This document shows, piece by piece, positions 58,982 through 64,000 of a DNA stretch of 64,000 nt. A model generated the notes under the pieces. The model ran no database searches. It saw only the letters and a program-made list of their open reading frames with translations, and had not been told where the DNA came from. Numbering within the stretch: position 1 is the stretch's first letter; each line of letters opens with the position of its first letter. The stretch comes from Sphingobacterium sp. xlx-96 (GTDB lineage: Bacteria; Bacteroidota; Bacteroidia; Sphingobacteriales; Sphingobacteriaceae), in NCBI RefSeq assembly GCF_011007365.1, contig NZ_WFKM01000002.1:124001-188000 (forward strand). The letters run 5' to 3'. The position numbers were made by a program, and so were the translations under genes.

Positions 58982-60538
58982 TTAAGGCTTTTGCCACCAA
59001 ACTAATGTATTAATATCATCTGCACCCATATTTTTTACAGCATCCCTGTAGTTTTGAGCATTTGCAGATTGAATATATACGGGGTAATTGAGCCGAACAG
59101 GCATCTTCCCACCATTTCTCAGACCCGCTCCCTTGGGAAGAACAGGGTGACCTGTGCGTCTCTGTTCAAACCACTGCTGAAAATCTGTCAGGAAAAGCAC
59201 ATAATATTTTTGCAACTGTATGTTTGCCATTTTGCTCGCCGCATCTCCGGCATCTAGCGGCAGATTATCATCCCACTGCAGACCAGCAGTTGCTACATAA
59301 TCGGTAAACTCCTGATTATTGATATCTGTGGTAAATTGAGGAACCCAATAATTAATAGAATTTGCAATTGCCTTGTAATAACTCTCTGCAGCATCTCCTT
59401 GTATCCATCCTTTTGCTATAGCCTCGGTTTTAATCAGCTCCACCTCTGCATAAGTCATCAATATACCAGCCAACTTACTCTTCTGTAAAGAAAACTCTGA
59501 ACCTCCAAAGGAATAAAAATAAGACTGCTTTAACTCTTTACCACCTGGCTCATAGCCGCTGTCTACACCTAAAAAACCAGATGACCCAGGCGCTATCCCA
59601 AGTCTATTACGCGTATCTTTGCCATATTTATTGGATATATCAATGCGTGGATCATTCCATTCGCTTAGTTTTAAGATAAAAAAATTGCATAACGATGCAA
59701 TCGTAAAATCGGCTTCCCTCAAACCAGTCACATAGGGATTGGTAAATGGATCTGTCGTTACTACATCGCCTGTCCATTTTACGGTAGCTGACTGTCCATT
59801 GCTCTCAAAAACGGGGTACTTCAACGTATTATCCTGCAATATCTCTTTAATTTTGCTTGTTACTTGGCCTTTTACCTCATCCTTAGACGAAACCCGCAAC
59901 AATAACCTAAGGTACAAGCTATTGCCAAACCTTCTCCAGTGATCCACATTACCTGCATATATAGGATCACTAAGTGGTACGATTTCGTCTTCATTTTGTG
60001 CTAATAATGAATTGGCTTCTTCCAGCTTCTCAAACAAACTTAAGTAGATATCCTTCTGCTTATCAAATTTCGGTTCCATTATGCCTTCTTTTCCTCTGTT
60101 GGCCTCGGTGTACGGTACATCACCATAGGTATCTGTCAGCAAGGAAAAAGCCCAGGCCTCATTTATTAAAGCGACTCCTTTATAGGCGGTATTCTCATAT
60201 TTGTCCATTGAAGCAATTTGATAAATATCTCTAAAATTGGTCAGCTCAGAATACCATGCATTCCAGGTATAATCAGCCCATGTGGGTCTAAAATCATAAC
60301 GAAACACGGCATTTTCATCTTCACTCTGTAATACTGTCACCTGCATCAGTTCATTGTTAAAGTTACGGTTGCGCAGCATATTGGCCTTTGCCATATTCAC
60401 AATAGCGGGTGCTAACAATTTTTCTGGAGCGGGATCCAGTACACTGATCGGATCCGTATTTACCTCTTCAAAATCATGCTCGCAGCTTGACAATAAGAGG
60501 AAAAATAAGGGTAAAAACCCTATAAATATTTTTTTCAT
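58982..60538 (-). CDS. SusD-like (SusD_2) nutrient-binding lipoprotein (locus 3)
   Basis: 518 aa from MKKIFIGFLPLFFLL. The lipobox ends LLLSSC, then EHDFEEVNTDPISVLDPAPE as in SusD_2 family N-termini. The core has WAFSLLTDTYGDVPYTEA, NSLYLRLLLRVS, YAEVELIKTEAIAKGW and a C-terminal QQWFEQRRTGHPVLP. Its start overlaps the stop region of the upstream SusC, so translation is tightly linked. Pairing with an EEP phosphatase and DUF5689 suggests a phosphate-containing ligand. Confidence 0.92.
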   Translation of the reverse strand: MKKIFIGFLPLFFLLLSSCEHDFEEVNTDPISVLDPAPEKLLAPAIVNMAKANMLRNRNFNNELMQVTVLQSEDENAVFRYDFRPTWADYTWNAWYSELTNFRDIYQIASMDKYENTAYKGVALINEAWAFSLLTDTYGDVPYTEANRGKEGIMEPKFDKQKDIYLSLFEKLEEANSLLAQNEDEIVPLSDPIYAGNVDHWRRFGNSLYLRLLLRVSSKDEVKGQVTSKIKEILQDNTLKYPVFESNGQSATVKWTGDVVTTDPFTNPYVTGLREADFTIASLCNFFILKLSEWNDPRIDISNKYGKDTRNRLGIAPGSSGFLGVDSGYEPGGKELKQSYFYSFGGSEFSLQKSKLAGILMTYAEVELIKTEAIAKGWIQGDAAESYYKAIANSINYWVPQFTTDINNQEFTDYVATAGLQWDDNLPLDAGDAASKMANIQLQKYYVLFLTDFQQWFEQRRTGHPVLPKGAGLRNGGKMPVRLNYPVYIQSANAQNYRDAVKNMGADDINTLVWWQKP

Positions 60539-60543
60539 AACCA

Positions 60544-63500
60544 TTAATTTAAGCCTACCACTAAATTAAAACCAAAAGAACGGGTGGATGGAAACTGTCC
60601 GACCTCAAATCCGGTCACAATGTCTGTTCCACTAAGTGTTCCAAATTCAGGATCAAACAAAGGCCACTTGGACCAGATAAATAGATTTCGACCATATACC
60701 CCCATGGTGACCCGCGAAAGCTTGGCCGATTTAATCCATTGCTTCGGCAAGGAATAATCGAAACGAGCCTCCCTGAATTTGATAAAATCAGTTTTGTAGG
60801 TAGCACCTTCTCCATTTGCTGTACCCATGGTAAAATTGTAAAAAGAAGTAATATCCTTCGCTATCGTTGTATTGGGACTATAGGAACCATCACTATTCTG
60901 TACGACACCATCTCCGATAATACCGCTATAACGTCCAGGTAATGTAGCCGTAAGCTTTCCAAAATCGGCTAAACGGCCATGCGTATAAGAGTGTCCGACA
61001 CCTCCCAACTGTGCATCAAACAAGACATTAAGCCTGAACCCCTTGTAGCTAAATTCTGTACCTATGCTTCCTTTATACTTCGGAATAGTATTTCCTAAAT
61101 ACACGGGGGTAGCTGATAATTTTGCAAGTCCTGAGTTGGCATCATAAACGACCTGTCCATCGGGCGATCTTTCAAATCCGATCCCGTACATATCCCCTAA
61201 ACTGCCTCCAACTTTGGCAACGATCTGTGCACCACCAACAGCAGAAGAACGCAAGATAACGGTACTGTCTGTATTGGCCATAGACATGATTTTGTTCTTA
61301 TTGTGCGAGAATGTTAAATACGTCTTCCATTTAAAATTTTTATTCTGGATAGGTGTACCATTAATAGCCACTTCGATACCTTGATTATTAATCTGTCCAG
61401 CATTGATAATCTGACGGGTGTATCCAGACGATCGGTCTACAATACGATCTAAAATCTGATTTTTTGTATATCCTTTGTAAAACGCGACATCTAACTCTAA
61501 CCTTTTCTTAAACATCTTGACATCAGCTCCTACTTCATAAGTAACGGTCTTAAGTGGCTTAAGGTCGGGATTAGGTAGGGTATTGGGATTTGTCAAGGCA
61601 TTGCCGGGGTAGATCCCATTATCAGCTAATGGATAAGTGTATGCCGTACGATACGGAATAGTACCACTGCTTCCTGTCTGGGATAAAGACAGTCTTGCCT
61701 TTACCATATCAAAATATCTTGGCATAGTGAAATAATCAGACGCTACGAAACTCAAACTCGCTGAGGGGTAAAAAAAACCAACATTATTTCGCCTTACCGG
61801 ATTAGCTAACGTACTACTCCAATCTTGACGAGCCGTCAAATCCAGATAAAGATAGTCTTTGTACGAAGCAGACATCAATCCGTAAACGCTATTGATATGA
61901 AACCTACTGGTATCTGGAATAACAACAAGATCGTAAGCCGCATTATCAAAACTGTACAGATTAGGCTCGATCAAACCATCTGCTCTCTTCTCGTCCTTGT
62001 AATACCTATTTCTTAGTAAGCTTCCTCCCAGTGATGTATTAATCTGAATATCCTCGTTAATTTTTTTATTATACTTTAACAGGAAATCTGCTGTTATTTC
62101 CTGAACGTCAATATCCTGTGTACGATACGACCCTTTCGGCAATCGGGCTGCAGTCCAGGGACGTTTCTGCTTTCTTAACTCTTCCGAGCGATCCATCGTG
62201 GCACGTAGCTGTAGACTTAATTCTTTTGTAAAATCATAATTCAATTGCACATTTCCCATCAGCCCGTTGCGATTCGATCCATTTATAAACTCGTAAGAGA
62301 TAGCGTAAGGGTTTTCTGGGGATGTCGTAAAGACATCTTTCAATTCTTCGTTTTCTTTGCCTTTAACCCAGTAATCATTGAGCCAATTAATGTCACCATT
62401 GGGTACCCAGAATACATACCAATACATCACAGACTGGTTGCCATACCCCATACCAGGAAGATTGTCACTAAACTTATTCGTATAATTAGCTTTAACAGAA
62501 AGATTTAACTTAGAAGTCAATTTACTATTTGCAGAAAGAGATAAGTTGGTTCTTCTATACCCCGTATTTGGAATGATCCAGTCGTTATCTGCATGCGTAG
62601 CGGAGAATCGGTAGGTTGTCTCTTTTACTCTTCCATTAATACTTAGCGAATTGGTCCATGTTTGTCCCGTCTGAAAAAAGTCTCTGACCTGATTTTTATA
62701 AGGCACCCAAGGAGTGGGCTCCAAACCCGCACTTTGCGTCTCTGGATTATATTGGATAAAGGACTGTCCGTTGAAACGTGGTCCCCAGGCCAAACTGGTA
62801 CCACTATTAGTACCGTACACATAGGTTGAGGCGCCATTTAGCCCCTGGCCGTATTCGTACTGCAAGTCTGGCCATCGATTGGGCTGTTCAAAAGCTAAAT
62901 TGCTATTGTAGGTAATACTAGGTAATTTATCTTTTTTCTTATTTCCTGATTTTGTTGTTACAATGATTGCACCATTTGCTCCGCGCTGACCGTATAATGC
63001 AGAAGCCCCTGGACCGCGCAACACAGTGACACTTTCAATATCTTCGGGATTGATGTCATTAATACCACTACCAAAATCTGTAGGTTGCACACCATCTTCA
63101 GGTCCAGCAGCATTGGACCCCGAAGCTGTACGCCTGCCACTACCGCTATTTAATACGACACCATCAACGACGATCAGAGCCTCATTTTCTCCGGTTAAGT
63201 TATTCTCTCCTCGTAAGATGACTTTATTAGATCCTGTGGGGCCTCCATTTGAGCGCACCATATTCAACCCTGGTACTTTACCAGACAAAGCATCCAACCA
63301 ATTGCCGGATACGGCGTCTGTCAATTGGTTGCTATCAATTTTTGTAATAGCATAGCCCAAAGCCTTTTCTTCCCTTTTTATCCCCAAAGCTGTCACCACA
63401 ACTTCATTCAGCTCTTGCTCATCCTCTTGCATGGTAACCTGCAACTGTCGCTGTTGACCTACTACGAGTTCCTTTTGCTTAAACCCAAGCAAACTCATCA

Positions 63501-63963
63501 TCAACACATCCTGCGCATCTTTTACAGTGATACGAAAACTACCATCTGCAGCACTGATAACAGTTTGGTTATTGGATTTGTTACGGATGGTCACCCCTGC
63601 TAACGAATTGCCTTTACTGTCGCGCACTTGCCCAGTAATAATCATTTCTTGGACTTTCGCTACTGTCGCCTTGCGTTGAATAACGATTGTATTTCCATTT
63701 AATACATAAGTCAACTGTTGATTTTCAAAGATTTTATCCAAAATCTCGGTAACTGTTGCATTTTTTAAATTTAACGTAACAGAAGCTGTACCCTCTAATA
63801 AACGGGCATTATAGGCAAAATTGTACGTCGACTGTTTCTCGAGTGTGGTCAACACATTGAGCAATGTAGTCTGCTTTTTTACGATCGTAATGCGCTGCGC
63901 AAAACTCTCTGCACTAGAAAACTGCAAAAACACAGTAATCATCAAAATCCCAACTAATTTCAT
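60544..63963 (-). CDS. SusC/RagA TonB-dependent transporter with STN domain (locus 3)
   Basis: 1139 aa. Order: signal peptide (MKLVGILMITVFLQFSSAES); STN domain (about 30-100, TTLLNVLTTLEKQSTYNFAY, LNLKNATVTEILDKIF); carboxypeptidase-regulatory domain (ITGQVRDSKGNSLAGVTI); TonB box/plug (LNEVVVTALGIKREEKALG, VILRGENNLTGENEALIVVD, LYGQRGANGAIIVTTKSG); and a barrel ending NLVVGLN. The STN domain indicates trans-envelope signalling with a FecR anti-sigma factor and an ECF sigma factor, whose genes would lie upstream beyond the window. Only 37 nt of upstream sequence are visible. Confidence 0.93.
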   Translation of the reverse strand: MKLVGILMITVFLQFSSAESFAQRITIVKKQTTLLNVLTTLEKQSTYNFAYNARLLEGTASVTLNLKNATVTEILDKIFENQQLTYVLNGNTIVIQRKATVAKVQEMIITGQVRDSKGNSLAGVTIRNKSNNQTVISAADGSFRITVKDAQDVLMMSLLGFKQKELVVGQQRQLQVTMQEDEQELNEVVVTALGIKREEKALGYAITKIDSNQLTDAVSGNWLDALSGKVPGLNMVRSNGGPTGSNKVILRGENNLTGENEALIVVDGVVLNSGSGRRTASGSNAAGPEDGVQPTDFGSGINDINPEDIESVTVLRGPGASALYGQRGANGAIIVTTKSGNKKKDKLPSITYNSNLAFEQPNRWPDLQYEYGQGLNGASTYVYGTNSGTSLAWGPRFNGQSFIQYNPETQSAGLEPTPWVPYKNQVRDFFQTGQTWTNSLSINGRVKETTYRFSATHADNDWIIPNTGYRRTNLSLSANSKLTSKLNLSVKANYTNKFSDNLPGMGYGNQSVMYWYVFWVPNGDINWLNDYWVKGKENEELKDVFTTSPENPYAISYEFINGSNRNGLMGNVQLNYDFTKELSLQLRATMDRSEELRKQKRPWTAARLPKGSYRTQDIDVQEITADFLLKYNKKINEDIQINTSLGGSLLRNRYYKDEKRADGLIEPNLYSFDNAAYDLVVIPDTSRFHINSVYGLMSASYKDYLYLDLTARQDWSSTLANPVRRNNVGFFYPSASLSFVASDYFTMPRYFDMVKARLSLSQTGSSGTIPYRTAYTYPLADNGIYPGNALTNPNTLPNPDLKPLKTVTYEVGADVKMFKKRLELDVAFYKGYTKNQILDRIVDRSSGYTRQIINAGQINNQGIEVAINGTPIQNKNFKWKTYLTFSHNKNKIMSMANTDSTVILRSSAVGGAQIVAKVGGSLGDMYGIGFERSPDGQVVYDANSGLAKLSATPVYLGNTIPKYKGSIGTEFSYKGFRLNVLFDAQLGGVGHSYTHGRLADFGKLTATLPGRYSGIIGDGVVQNSDGSYSPNTTIAKDITSFYNFTMGTANGEGATYKTDFIKFREARFDYSLPKQWIKSAKLSRVTMGVYGRNLFIWSKWPLFDPEFGTLSGTDIVTGFEVGQFPSTRSFGFNLVVGLN

Positions 63964-64000
63964 AATCAGTATGATTCTATTTGATATGTAAGCGTTCTTC

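Overview
The window reads as a chromosome segment of a Bacteroidota bacterium of the Sphingobacteriaceae type (Sphingobacterium or Pedobacter relatives). The grounds are three SusC/SusD pairs, PorP/SprF proteins paired with giant proteins that end in a type B T9SS sorting domain, promoters of the TAnnTTTG type, weak ribosome binding sites, and families largely confined to this phylum (DUF5675, DUF5689, DUF6520). No rRNA, tRNA, CRISPR array or insertion sequence was found.

Layout. 1-11.3 kb: glycan and phosphoester use. It holds the N-terminal part of a DUF4091/GH123-like glycosidase, a GH29 alpha-L-fucosidase, an aldehyde dehydrogenase, and a SusD/SusC/metallophosphoesterase set whose promoter carries two LacI-type palindromes. 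11.5-34.2 kb: a surface-protein island read on the minus strand. Two giant T9SS proteins (2920 and about 2426 aa, the latter with 19 SprB repeats) each sit just upstream of a PorP/SprF partner. Between the two pairs lie three phage-tail-collar proteins (the first with a Tat signal) and a binding-protein-fold protein. A Crp/Fnr regulator gene sits at the head. Two promoter regions in this island share the same pair of FNR-like and CRP-like palindromes at the same spacing, which suggests one regulon run by that regulator. 34.4-36.6 kb: a divergent GH95-like glycosidase.

36.7-44.5 kb: an accessory region of small genes (holin-like peptide, DUF5675, FN3 protein, HTH protein, regulator, AvrD-like protein, four-helix-bundle protein, P-loop NTPase, Crp/Fnr-like, DUF6520). 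It is rich in unusual repeats: a 21-bp tandem array, 7-bp repeat clusters that form the 3' ends of genes, duplicated 74-nt inverted modules, and CCCC-N7-GGGG palindromes. 44.5-49.7 kb: a SusD gene and a SusC gene whose protein begins with a TlpA/thioredoxin domain.

49.7-51.7 kb: the best candidate for an undescribed system. A strongly structured non-coding stretch is followed by an HTH gene behind two identical-type operators and by an Abi_2-type protein with an RxxxxH HEPN motif. This resembles an AbiF-like RNA plus HEPN-nuclease defence or toxin-antitoxin locus. 52.2-56.4 kb: a TlpA thioredoxin, an SRPBCC membrane protein, a DUF4143 ATPase with a 26-bp palindrome across its promoter, and a YIP1 membrane protein. 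56.5-64 kb: an operon of SusC (with STN domain), SusD, a DUF5689 lipoprotein and an endonuclease/exonuclease/phosphatase lipoprotein, probably for uptake of a phosphorylated or nucleic-acid-like substrate.
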